Shown: positions 24,305 through 34,604 of the stretch, one piece after another
Layout of the letters: every line of letters begins with the position of its first letter
How positions within the stretch are numbered: position 1 is the first letter of the stretch
Assembly: GCA_964545715.1 (NCBI GenBank)
Contig: CAZJHX010000044.1
Location: 4,521-68,520, forward strand
Direction: 5' to 3'
DNA: 64,000 nt
Origin: CAZJHX01 sp964545715
GTDB taxonomy: Bacteria > Myxococcota_A > UBA9042 > GCA-2863065
Notes under the pieces: generated by a model
What the model was told of the DNA's origin: nothing
Seen by the model: only the letters and a program-made list of their open reading frames with translations
Database searches by the model: none
Translations under genes and position numbers: made by a program

Positions 24305-24780
24305 GCGCCGAGCTCCCCCCCTGCGGCCTCTACCGCACCGGCGCCGCCCTGCCGGGCCACGAGGAAAAGCTGGCGGCAGGCGCGCTGATCTACTTCCACA
24401 ACCACAGCGAGCAGGGAAAGCCCCTGGTCCTGGCGCCGGCGTCCAACACGCACAACAAGTGGACCTTCCAGGAGCGCGGCTGGCTCTGCGACGACCCGGG
24501 CTTTCTGAGGTCGCTCATCCCGCTGAAGGCTGAGGGCTTCTACATCGTCAGCGGCCGCCACCTGCACATCTCCCGCGAGGAGATCCTGCCCGAGAAGACG
24601 CTCGTGCAGCTGGGCTACAACCGCCGAGGCGACACGATCCTCTTCGCCGGCCGCTTCGAGGGCAACAGCATCGCGTTTCCGGAGACGGGCTACCGCTTCG
24701 AGGCCGTCGAGGTGCAACAGAACCTGGAGCCCGCCAACTTCCGCGTGCCCGAAGCCCAGTCGGACCGCATTCTACACTAA
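24301..24780 (+). CDS. Conserved hypothetical protein
   Basis: 159 aa from GTG at 24301, which overlaps the hemE stop (GTGA), so coupled. N-terminus SAELPPCGLYRTGAAL, then GALIYFHNHSEQGKPLVLAP; this opening resembles an uncharacterised family that I associate with myxobacteria, but I cannot name it. Soluble, no signal peptide. Its stop codon overlaps the stop of the convergent HTH gene. Confidence 0.7.
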   Translation: MSAELPPCGLYRTGAALPGHEEKLAAGALIYFHNHSEQGKPLVLAPASNTHNKWTFQERGWLCDDPGFLRSLIPLKAEGFYIVSGRHLHISREEILPEKTLVQLGYNRRGDTILFAGRFEGNSIAFPETGYRFEAVEVQQNLEPANFRVPEAQSDRILH

Positions 24781-25130
24781 TCGACTGTCAGCGAGCCGTA
24801 CTCACCCGGTCTACGCTCGCCCGCCAGGCGGCACGGCTCTCCCTCGACCGCCGCCAGCGCGTCATCGAAGGCTCGCTCATCCCACGCCACCTGTGTGAGC
24901 AGCGTCGGGCACGTACGGCGCAGAGCGACCAGCGCGCGCACTTGAAGCACGCGGGAGCGATCCGGCTCCAGGCCGTCGCGGGCGGTCAAGCCGGCGCTGT
25001 CCGCGCGCGCTTTTTTCAGCCAGCGCGAGACGGTGTTCTCCGCCACGCCCATCCAGGTTGCAAGGCGGCACTGGGTGATGTCCAGGCGGAGAAAGAGGCG
25101 GTTTAGTTGCTGGGCGCGCGTATCCGTCAA
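24777..25130 (-). CDS. HTH DNA-binding protein
   Basis: 117 aa. A helix-turn-helix of the Cro/C1 or homeodomain-like type is visible at about residues 21-43 (CRLATWMGVAENTVSRWLKKA), with a C-terminal part of unknown fold. Its stop overlaps the stop of the convergent gene (24777-24780), and it starts 16 bp beyond the 3' end of the Cys-rich lipoprotein gene on the same strand, so it may be co-transcribed with it and the kinase. Target unknown. Confidence 0.65.
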   Translation of the reverse strand: MTDTRAQQLNRLFLRLDITQCRLATWMGVAENTVSRWLKKARADSAGLTARDGLEPDRSRVLQVRALVALRRTCPTLLTQVAWDERAFDDALAAVEGEPCRLAGERRPGEYGSLTVD

Positions 25131-25146
25131 CGTGAGGTTGACGATA

Positions 25147-27432
25147 TCAGATGTCGCTGGCGCAGTCCGCGAAGCCGCTCACCACTACGCAGACGCCGGG
25201 CGTTGGGCCTGAGCCGCAGTTCTCGGTGACGAGAGTTTGGGCCACCGTCTGGCAGTAGACCAGCATGTTGCCCTCGCAGTGGCCGTCCGGTGAGATGTTG
25301 TCGCAGCCGCATGTGCCGTCGGCCTGGCAGCGCTTGTTGGCCGGGCAGGTGCCCTCGCAGCCCGGGTCGTCCAGGCAGTCGTAGCCGCCGCTGCCGCCGT
25401 TGTCGTCCGGATTCCACATGCAGAAGGTGTCGAAGTCGGTGCATTTGAGGGTCTGCAGGACGGCGTCCTTGCAGTAGTTGACCGTCTGGGTGTTCTCGAG
25501 GCAGACCCCCTTCTCGGTGATCGCGCCGCACGGACCGCCGGCCTCGCCCCCGCTGCCGGAGCCCTCCAGGCAGTCAAACCACTCCATCTCGGCGTCAAAG
25601 CCGCACACCTTGCCGGTCTCGCCGCAGTCCTTGGTGAAGAGGCTGCTGCCGGTGCAGAACTTGAGCACCGTGCCTTCGCACACGCCGGTGATGTCGATGT
25701 CGCCGCAGTCGTCGTCACCGCCGCCGCCGGTGCCGCACTTGCCGGCGTTGCAGCTCTCGCCGCCGGCACAGATGCCGCACAGGTTGCCGCAGCCGTCGTC
25801 GCCGCACTCCTTGTTGTCGTTTTCACCCAGCAGGCAGTTCGGTACGCACTCGCCCTCCGCGGGGGTCTTGCAGGCGTTGAAGTTGAAGTCGGAGTTCCAG
25901 CCGCAGTTTTTGCCCAGCGCGCCGCAGTTGACGACCTGCAGTGTGTCCAGCGAGCAGTATTTCAGGGTGTTGCCCTCGCAGATGCCCTCGTAGCTGATGT
26001 CGCCGCACTCGCCGCCGCCGCCCGGGGCCGAGCAGATGCCGCTGTTGCAGACCTTGTCGCCGCTACAGGTGCCGCACGAGCCGCCACAGGCGTCGTCGCC
26101 GCACTCTTTGTTGTCGCACGCGCTCTGGCAGCTGTTGGTGCACCAGTAGGTCTCCTGGCTGGTGATCCAGCTGCACTTGTAGTCGGCGCCGTAGGCCTTG
26201 CAGTCCTGGCTTTTGACCGCGCCGCCCTCACACCAGAGCACGGTGGTGCCGTCCGTGTCGCACTTGCCCTCGTAGGTCAGGTCGCCGCAGGCGCCGTCGC
26301 CCGCCGTGACGCAGTGGCCGGCCACGTCGCAGCTCTGCGTATCCGGGCACGTGCCGCACGAGCCGCCGCATCCGTCGTTGCCGCAGTCCTTGCCCACGCA
26401 GCTGGGCGTGCACACCGACGCTTTGCAGGCGCCCGCCACACAGCTCTGGCTGGGCAGGCAGGTGCCGCACGTGCCGCCGCAGCCGTCTGGACCGCACTCT
26501 TTGCCGCTGCAGCTGGCGTCACAGTTGTTCGGGTCGATGCACTGGCCCTGCGTGCAGGTGTCGCCACCACCGCAGATGCCGCACTGGCCGCCGCACCCGT
26601 TGGGACCGCACTCCTTGCCGCTGCAGTTGGGTACGCACTCGTTGCCCTGGACGCACTTGCCGTCCGCGTTGCACGTCTCCGACGGCTTGCACTGGCCGCA
26701 GATGCCGCCGCAGCCGTCACCGCCGCACGCCTTGTCGGTGCATTGCGGCTGGCAGCCCGCCTTGATGCAGTCGTGCTTGTTCTTGGTCTCGTTGTAGCCG
26801 CAGACCAGCCCCTTGTCGGGGTTGCAGATGATCGAGATCAGCTTGCCGGCTTTGCAGGTGACCGCCACCGTGTCGCTCTGCTGGCACTCGCCGACCTCGG
26901 TGATCGTGCCGCATTGGTTGTCCGTCAGGATGCACTGGCCCTTGCCCTCGTCGCAGACCTTGCCCGGCCCGCACTTGCCGCACAGGTTGCCGCAGCCGTC
27001 GTCGCCGCACTCCTTGTCGTCGCACTTGGGTACGCACCCGCCGTTTCCGTCGGTGCAGGCGCCGGCGCCGTTGCAAGACTGGCCGGTCGGGCACACGCCG
27101 CAGAAGCCGCCGCAGGTGTCCGGACCGCACGCCTTGTGCTCGCACTTGGGCTTGCAGGACACGGCGGAGCACATGCCGGTGGGATCGCACGCGGTACCCG
27201 GCTGACAGATGCCGCAGAAGCCGCCGCAGCCGTCCGGTCCGCACTGCTTGGATCCACACGTGGCGTCGCAGTTGCCCCCGGTATTGCCGCCGGTGCTCGT
27301 GCCGGTGCCCGTCGGGTTGCCGGTGCCCGTGCCCTGGTCGTCCGGCGGATCGGTGATCTTCTTCTCGCTGCCGCAGCCCGCGACCAGAAAGAGGGACGCG
27401 ATGAAGATAAATGTGCTCAGAAATCGGTTCAT
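25147..27432 (-). CDS. Giant cysteine-rich repeat lipoprotein
   Basis: 761 aa. Lipobox LVAGC (Cys20), a Thr/Gly spacer, then nine copies of a repeat with consensus CxxxCxxKxCGxDGCGGxCGxCxxGxxCxxxGxC, interleaved with about five copies of a second Cys module opening CGxIxxxGxC. All cysteines appear paired, as expected for a disulphide-rich exported protein. No enzyme motif. Probably surface-anchored adhesin or shield. Overlaps the stop of the deoxynucleoside kinase gene by 4 bp (ATGA at 27429-27432), an odd partnership. Repeats of this type are common in Myxococcota-type and Bradymonadota-type genomes (inference). Confidence 0.85.
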   Translation of the reverse strand: MNRFLSTFIFIASLFLVAGCGSEKKITDPPDDQGTGTGNPTGTGTSTGGNTGGNCDATCGSKQCGPDGCGGFCGICQPGTACDPTGMCSAVSCKPKCEHKACGPDTCGGFCGVCPTGQSCNGAGACTDGNGGCVPKCDDKECGDDGCGNLCGKCGPGKVCDEGKGQCILTDNQCGTITEVGECQQSDTVAVTCKAGKLISIICNPDKGLVCGYNETKNKHDCIKAGCQPQCTDKACGGDGCGGICGQCKPSETCNADGKCVQGNECVPNCSGKECGPNGCGGQCGICGGGDTCTQGQCIDPNNCDASCSGKECGPDGCGGTCGTCLPSQSCVAGACKASVCTPSCVGKDCGNDGCGGSCGTCPDTQSCDVAGHCVTAGDGACGDLTYEGKCDTDGTTVLWCEGGAVKSQDCKAYGADYKCSWITSQETYWCTNSCQSACDNKECGDDACGGSCGTCSGDKVCNSGICSAPGGGGECGDISYEGICEGNTLKYCSLDTLQVVNCGALGKNCGWNSDFNFNACKTPAEGECVPNCLLGENDNKECGDDGCGNLCGICAGGESCNAGKCGTGGGGDDDCGDIDITGVCEGTVLKFCTGSSLFTKDCGETGKVCGFDAEMEWFDCLEGSGSGGEAGGPCGAITEKGVCLENTQTVNYCKDAVLQTLKCTDFDTFCMWNPDDNGGSGGYDCLDDPGCEGTCPANKRCQADGTCGCDNISPDGHCEGNMLVYCQTVAQTLVTENCGSGPTPGVCVVVSGFADCASDI

Positions 27433-28040
27433 TTCAGGTAGCTCCCGATCGTGTCCAGGAGATCGATGCGATCGACCAGGTCGGACACATAATCCAAACG
27501 GTCCGACTCGATCACAACCGTCGGCGACAGGCTATACCCTGCAAGCCACCGATTGTACAAGGAATTTAGCTTGCGAACATAGTCGGCTGCGATGTTCTGC
27601 TCCTCGGGGCGTCCGCGCAGCTTGATTCGCTTGCGGATGGTGCGCACCGAACACTTGAGATAGATCAGCAGGTCCGGCGGGCGCAGCCGCGAGCGGATGC
27701 TCTGGTACAGCTCATGGTAGGTCTGCCAGTCCCGCTTGGGCATCACGCCCATCCGATGCAGGTTCTGCGCAAAGATCTCCGCGTCCTCATAGATCGAGCG
27801 GTCCTGGACGACGACGCCCTCCTCCTGCTCCAGCTGCAGGTGCAGCGCAAACTTCTTCTGCAGAAAGTAGATCTGCGAGGCAAACGCCCAGCGCTCCATA
27901 TCCTCGTAGAACGCCGTCAGATACGGGTTCTCCTCGTTTGGCTCGAAATACGGTGTGACCTCGAAGCGCACCTTCAGAAAGTCGACCAGCGTGCTCTTGC
28001 CCGAGCCCATGTTGCCCGCGATGGCGATATACCTGCCCAT
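27429..28040 (-). CDS. Deoxynucleoside kinase
   Basis: 203 aa. P-loop GNMGSGKST (about 9-17), the DRS motif QDRSIYED that binds the substrate, and the lid region IKLRGRPEE are as in dGK/dAK-type kinases that make dNMPs from deoxynucleosides. Start ATG 28038-28040. Lies 19 bp downstream of the rRNA methyltransferase gene on the same strand and couples by 4-bp overlap to the lipoprotein gene. Confidence 0.88.
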   Translation of the reverse strand: MGRYIAIAGNMGSGKSTLVDFLKVRFEVTPYFEPNEENPYLTAFYEDMERWAFASQIYFLQKKFALHLQLEQEEGVVVQDRSIYEDAEIFAQNLHRMGVMPKRDWQTYHELYQSIRSRLRPPDLLIYLKCSVRTIRKRIKLRGRPEEQNIAADYVRKLNSLYNRWLAGYSLSPTVVIESDRLDYVSDLVDRIDLLDTIGSYLK

Positions 28041-28059
28041 TAGCCCGCCCTCCCGCCCA

Positions 28060-29160
28060 TCAGGTCAGATGCAGGCGGGTGACGCACTCGATGTGCTCGG
28101 TTTGCGGAAAGGCGTCGATCGGCTGTACCCAGTCCACGCGATAGCCGAACTTGTGCAGCGCCCCGATATCCCGGCACAGCGTCATCGGCTCGCAGCTCAC
28201 GTAGCAGATGACCGGCACGCCGCAGGCCGCGATGGACGGGAGGCACGGCAGCGCCCCCTTGCGCGGCGGGTCCAGCAGAATCGCGTCGGGCGAGCCCATG
28301 TCCAGCTCCAGACCGGGCTTGAGCAGGTCGGCGCGCACCACGCTGGCTCCCGGGGCACGCCGGGCCAGCGCTTTGACGGTCTGTGGGTCAAACTCGTACG
28401 CCCGCACTCCATGTCCGCGCTCCAGCAGCGGGATCGTGAAGGTGCCGGTACCCGCAAACAGCTCTTCCACGTCGTCGGCGTCGTCGGGGATCGCCTCCAG
28501 CACCAGCTCCACCAGCACCTTTTCGGTCACGGCGCTCGGCTGCATAAAGCTCTGAGCGGGCCCGCCCACCACGATCTGACCCTCGGCGTCGACCATCACG
28601 TCCACGTTGCCCGACCGCCAGTCCGACACCGCCTCCCGGATCTCGTCGAGCGCCAGCTCCAGGGGCTCGACCAACACCGGACACGCCCATACGTCGAAGA
28701 TCCTCCGCTCGCCGCGCTTGCGATACCCCAGCATGCCGTCGCGGTGTCCCAGCTTGGTGCGCCGCCGGTACCCGAACGGAGGCACATCTGTGCGGATTGG
28801 CCGAATCTCGGCCTCCGGCGCCACCCGCGCGAACTCCCGCTCGACCAGCGCCTGCTTCTCGCGATGTTGTGCGTCTTCCGTCAGATGCTGCCACGCGCAG
28901 CCGCCGCACTCTCCGGAGCGCGCATGCCGGCACGGGGGCTCGCGATAGCTCTCGTGCCGCGACACGATCTCGGTGGCCTCGGCCTCGATCCACGCCCGAT
29001 GGTCGCGCACGATCGTCACACGCGCCCGGTCGCCCGGCGCCACACCCGGCGCCATCACGACCTTGCCGTTTTCCAGCCGTCCAACCGCGTTGGGGCCGTG
29101 CGTCATGCGCTCGAACGTGACGACATCCGAGCCCGCATCCGTGTTGGGCGTCGATTCCAT
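28060..29160 (-). CDS. Class I 23S rRNA m5U methyltransferase (RlmD-like, TRAM + 4Fe-4S)
   Basis: 366 aa. N-terminal TRAM domain (about 10-70), then the iron-sulphur Cys set CxxxxxxxCGGC (PCRHARSGECGGCAW) with a fourth Cys in WACPVL, and the methyltransferase core with FAGTGTFTIPLL, LDPPRKGALP and catalytic CYVSCEPMTLCRD. The C-terminal DAFPQTEHIECV is characteristic. Placed in the TrmA/RlmC/RlmD family; RlmD is most likely but the exact target uridine cannot be told. Divergent from dprA with 38 bp between starts. Confidence 0.88.
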   Translation of the reverse strand: MESTPNTDAGSDVVTFERMTHGPNAVGRLENGKVVMAPGVAPGDRARVTIVRDHRAWIEAEATEIVSRHESYREPPCRHARSGECGGCAWQHLTEDAQHREKQALVEREFARVAPEAEIRPIRTDVPPFGYRRRTKLGHRDGMLGYRKRGERRIFDVWACPVLVEPLELALDEIREAVSDWRSGNVDVMVDAEGQIVVGGPAQSFMQPSAVTEKVLVELVLEAIPDDADDVEELFAGTGTFTIPLLERGHGVRAYEFDPQTVKALARRAPGASVVRADLLKPGLELDMGSPDAILLDPPRKGALPCLPSIAACGVPVICYVSCEPMTLCRDIGALHKFGYRVDWVQPIDAFPQTEHIECVTRLHLT

Positions 29161-29198
29161 TTTGACGACGAGCTAACCAGATATATGTTGGCCGCGCC

Positions 29199-30281
29199 AT
29201 GAATGAGGAACTTCGCGCCAGGCTCGCTCTGCTGATCGCCGCGTTCGGCAGACCGGATGTTTTGTTCAAGACCGTGGAGCAGTTCGGCTCGGCGACAGAC
29301 GCCCTGCAGGCGGACTCGCTGGCGGCCCGACTGCGCGAGGGGGCGGCATCACGCGCTACGCCGGACAAGATCGACCACCAGCTGGCGATCGTCGAGCGCG
29401 CCGGTGCCCGCTGGGTGCTGCCCACCGACCCCGACTGGCCGACCCCCATTCGCGACTCGGCGCTGCTCTGCATGCGCGGTGAGTGGCGCAAGGACACCAG
29501 CGTCGCGGTAGTCGGACCGCGCGCGGCCGATCGGTACGGTGTCTCCGTCGCCGACGCGCTGGGGCAGGCGCTGGCGGAGAGCCGGCTGACGGTCGTCTCG
29601 GGCGCCGCGCGCGGCGTGGATCAGGCCGCGCATCGGGCCGCCCTTGAGGCCAACGGGCGCACGATCGCCGTCCTGGGCACGGGCGTCTGCGGGGACAAGA
29701 ACGCCGAGAAGGCCGCCTTGATGGACCGCATCGCGGGTCAGGGCGCGGTCATCTCCGAGTACCTGGCGGACGCGCACGGCTCGAGCTGGTCGTTTACGCC
29801 GCGAAACCGGCTGATCGCGCGCCTCTCCAAAGCGGTGGTCGTCGTTCAGGCCGCCATGAAATCCGGCGCGCTCAACACGGCTCGCCATGCGCGAAACTAC
29901 GGCATCCCCACGTTTGCGGTGCCCGGCGACGTGACCTACCCGCTCAGTCAGGGGACCAACAAGCTGATCGCGGACGGTCACGCCCGCATCCTGGCTCATC
30001 CGCGCGACCTGGCGGACGCGACCGGCCATATGTCGCTGCGTCGCGCCGCATGGCCGCGGGGAATCCGCGGCGCCGCGCCGACCGTGTTACCCGGCTTAGG
30101 TTTGCAGGCCGAGCCGGGCGCTCGTGTTCTCGAGGCCATCGAAAAGAGCGGCCGCATGCGCATCGACCAGCTCGACAACCTGCTGGGCATCGGGCCCAAG
30201 CTGCCTGAAATCCTTTTGGATCTCGAGTTGAAGGGTCAGGTGCGCATGGGCGCCGGCGACCGCTACGAGCTTACCGCCTGA
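29199..30281 (+). CDS. dprA: DNA processing protein DprA
   Basis: 360 aa. Loads RecA on incoming single-stranded DNA in natural transformation. Rossmann-like domain with SGAARGVDQAAH and SEY followed by the RNRLIARLSKAVVVVQA region; a DprA winged-helix lies at about 300-360 (RVLEAIEKSGRMRIDQLDNLLGIGP). The usual GSR start of the domain reads GPRAAD here, a small deviation. Its 3' end is 94 bp before pilB, and the pilus genes following support a competence role (inference). Confidence 0.9.
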   Translation: MNEELRARLALLIAAFGRPDVLFKTVEQFGSATDALQADSLAARLREGAASRATPDKIDHQLAIVERAGARWVLPTDPDWPTPIRDSALLCMRGEWRKDTSVAVVGPRAADRYGVSVADALGQALAESRLTVVSGAARGVDQAAHRAALEANGRTIAVLGTGVCGDKNAEKAALMDRIAGQGAVISEYLADAHGSSWSFTPRNRLIARLSKAVVVVQAAMKSGALNTARHARNYGIPTFAVPGDVTYPLSQGTNKLIADGHARILAHPRDLADATGHMSLRRAAWPRGIRGAAPTVLPGLGLQAEPGARVLEAIEKSGRMRIDQLDNLLGIGPKLPEILLDLELKGQVRMGAGDRYELTA

Positions 30282-30375
30282 GCCGTGGCCCGTGCGGGTG
30301 CCCAACATCAGTGGTACTATCCCTGGTTGCTGGTTGACACCGCACCAAAACAGACACGGAAGGGCTCCACCGCGT

Positions 30376-32271
<1,896 letters not shown>

Positions 32272-32294
32272 ACGATCTAAGAAGAGGGTCAACC

Positions 32295-33389
32295 GTGTCA
32301 GACGGTTCCAAGATCGATATTCACCGGCTCCTTCAGACCATGGTCGAGAAGGGTGCGTCGGACCTCCACCTCACGGCTAATTCGCCGCCGTGTCTGCGCA
32401 TCAACGGCAAGATGTATCCGCTCAAGACGCAGCCTCTCACGGGTCACGAGCTGGAGCTGCTGGCGTGCAGCCTGCTGAACGAGCGGCAGAAGAAGGTCTT
32501 TGAGGAGACCAATGAGTGCGATCTGAGCTTCCGGTGGAAGTCACTGTCGCGCTTTCGGGCCAACTTCTACCGGCAGCAAGGCTTTGTAGCGGGCGCGATT
32601 CGCGGCATTCCGAGCCAGGTGCGGACGCTGCCCGAGCTGGGCATTCCGTCGGCGGCCAACGAGCTGATCGACCGTCCGGGCGGCCTGATTCTGGTCACCG
32701 GGCCGACCGGCAGCGGCAAGTCGACGACGCTGGCCAGCTTTGTCGACGCGTACAACACGCGGCACCGCGGCCACATCATCACGGTCGAGGACCCGATCGA
32801 GTTCGTGCACACCCACAAGAAGTGCATCATCAACCAGCGCGAAGTCGGCATGGATACGGCCAGCTTCGCGACGGCGCTTCGCTTTGTCCTTCGGCAGGAT
32901 CCGGATGCGGTGCTGATCGGTGAGGTCCGCGACCTTGAGACGATGGAGGCGCTGCTCGGGATCTCGGAGACCGGCCACCTCGCTTTCGCGACACTGCACA
33001 CGAACAACGCCATCCAGACCATCCATCGAATTCTGGACTTCTTCCCGTCCAGGCAGCAGGATATGGTGAGGACTCAGCTATCGTTCGTGCTTGAAGGGAT
33101 CGTCAGCCAGCAACTCATTCCCCGCGCAGACGGGCGCGGACGCGTCTTGGCGTGCGAGCTGCTCATTCCTTCCTCCGCCATCCGCAATCTGATTCGGGAC
33201 GACAAGACGCATCAGATCTACTCCAACATGCAGATGGGGCAGTCGCGCACGGGCATGCAGACCATGAATCAGTGCCTGCACCGGCTGGTGACCCAGCGCA
33301 CGATCACGCGTGAAGACGCGCTTGGCCGGTCTTACGATCCGGACGAGCTGACCCAAATGCTGATGGAAAGCGGGAGGGTCCGGGAGTAA
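32295..33389 (+). CDS. pilT: Type IV pilus retraction ATPase PilT
   Basis: 364 aa starting at GTG 32295. PAS-like N-domain with ASDLHLTANSPPCLRINGKM, Walker A GPTGSGKSTT, Walker B LIGEVRD and the AIRNLIR motif of PilT. Pulls the pilus back to drive twitching. Located 23 bp after pilB. Confidence 0.96.
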   Translation: MSDGSKIDIHRLLQTMVEKGASDLHLTANSPPCLRINGKMYPLKTQPLTGHELELLACSLLNERQKKVFEETNECDLSFRWKSLSRFRANFYRQQGFVAGAIRGIPSQVRTLPELGIPSAANELIDRPGGLILVTGPTGSGKSTTLASFVDAYNTRHRGHIITVEDPIEFVHTHKKCIINQREVGMDTASFATALRFVLRQDPDAVLIGEVRDLETMEALLGISETGHLAFATLHTNNAIQTIHRILDFFPSRQQDMVRTQLSFVLEGIVSQQLIPRADGRGRVLACELLIPSSAIRNLIRDDKTHQIYSNMQMGQSRTGMQTMNQCLHRLVTQRTITREDALGRSYDPDELTQMLMESGRVRE

Positions 33390-33392
33390 CTC

Positions 33393-34604
33393 ATGCCGAT
33401 GTTCAACTGGGAAGGCGTCACCAAGGACGGCACGTCCAAAAAGGGCGTCATGGAGGCCGGCAGCAAGGACGAGGTCGAAACCAGACTTCGCCAGCTGCAG
33501 ATAACCCCAGAGAACGTCAAAAAGAAGGCCAAGGGCTTCGAATTCAAGAACCCCTTCGGCGGTACGGTCGACGTGAAGACCCTCGTGGTCTTTACCCGTC
33601 AGCTGGCCACGATGATCGACGCCGGTCTGCCCCTGGTGCAGTGCTTGGAGATCCTAGGCGGCTCCGAGCCCAACAAGGTGTTCAAAGAGACGCTGGCAGG
33701 CGTGAAGCAGTCGGTTGAGTCCGGCACGACGTTTGCGGACGCGCTCAAGAAGTATCCCAAGATCTTCGACGACCTGTTCGTCAACCTGATCGCCGCCGGC
33801 GAGATGGGCGGTATTCTCGACACCATTTTGAATCGTCTGGCGACCTACACCGAGAAGAGCATGAAGCTCAAAGCCAAGGTGAAGGGCGCGATGAAGTATC
33901 CGGTGACGGTTCTCTTCGTCGCCCTGGTCATTACGTATGGTCTGCTCACGAACGTCATCCCGACCTTCGGTGGCATGTTCAAGTCCATGGGTAAGAAAGA
34001 GCTGCCAGCCATTACGACCTTCATGATGGGCCTGTCGGACGACGTGCAGAAGTACAGCCCGCATATGGCGGCTGGTGCGGCGGTGCTGTTCATCGCCTTC
34101 AAGCAGTTCGTCGGAAACCCGAAAGGCCGCCTCATCTTTGACAGCGTGATGATCAAGTCTCCGATCATCGGCAACCTGATCCGCAAGACCGCGGTCGCCA
34201 AGTTCACCCGTACGCTGGGTACCCTGATCTCGTCCGGTGTCCCGATTCTGGACTCCCTGGACATCGTCGCCAAAACGGCCGGTAACAAGGTCGTTGAGAA
34301 CGGCATCTACTACACCAAAGAGAAGATCTCCGAGGGTAAGAGCATCGCCGCTCCCATGCTGGAGACCGGGATTTTCCCCAAGATGGTCGTCCAGATGATC
34401 GGTGTCGGTGAGTCGACCGGCGCCATGGACGTCATGCTCAACAAGATCGCAGACTTTTATGATGACGAGGTCGACCAGGCCGTCGACGGCATGATGGCGA
34501 TGATCGAGCCGCTCATCATGGTCCTCCTCGGTGGGATCATCGGCAGCGTCATGATGGCCATGTACATGCCGATCTTCGCAATGGGCGATGCCATCTCAGG
34601 CTAG
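33393..34604 (+). CDS. pilC: Type IV pilus inner-membrane platform protein PilC
   Basis: 403 aa. Two GspF/PilC domains (about 70-195 and 275-395) with the TM helices MKYPVTVLFVALVITYGLLT and LIMVLLGGIIGSVMMAMYMP. Couples the motors to the pilin subunit. Follows pilT by 3 bp and overlaps pilS by 17 bp. Confidence 0.95.
   Translation: MPMFNWEGVTKDGTSKKGVMEAGSKDEVETRLRQLQITPENVKKKAKGFEFKNPFGGTVDVKTLVVFTRQLATMIDAGLPLVQCLEILGGSEPNKVFKETLAGVKQSVESGTTFADALKKYPKIFDDLFVNLIAAGEMGGILDTILNRLATYTEKSMKLKAKVKGAMKYPVTVLFVALVITYGLLTNVIPTFGGMFKSMGKKELPAITTFMMGLSDDVQKYSPHMAAGAAVLFIAFKQFVGNPKGRLIFDSVMIKSPIIGNLIRKTAVAKFTRTLGTLISSGVPILDSLDIVAKTAGNKVVENGIYYTKEKISEGKSIAAPMLETGIFPKMVVQMIGVGESTGAMDVMLNKIADFYDDEVDQAVDGMMAMIEPLIMVLLGGIIGSVMMAMYMPIFAMGDAISG

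Noticed and set aside
26314..27441. Long Ala-rich frame on the + strand
   Set aside because: Antisense shadow of the Cys-rich repeat lipoprotein; repeat structure and GC bias create the open frame.
30282..30375. Sigma-54 promoter before pilB
   Set aside because: TGGTAC and TTGC are 9 bp apart instead of 5, and the TGGCCC alternative is one base off spacing.
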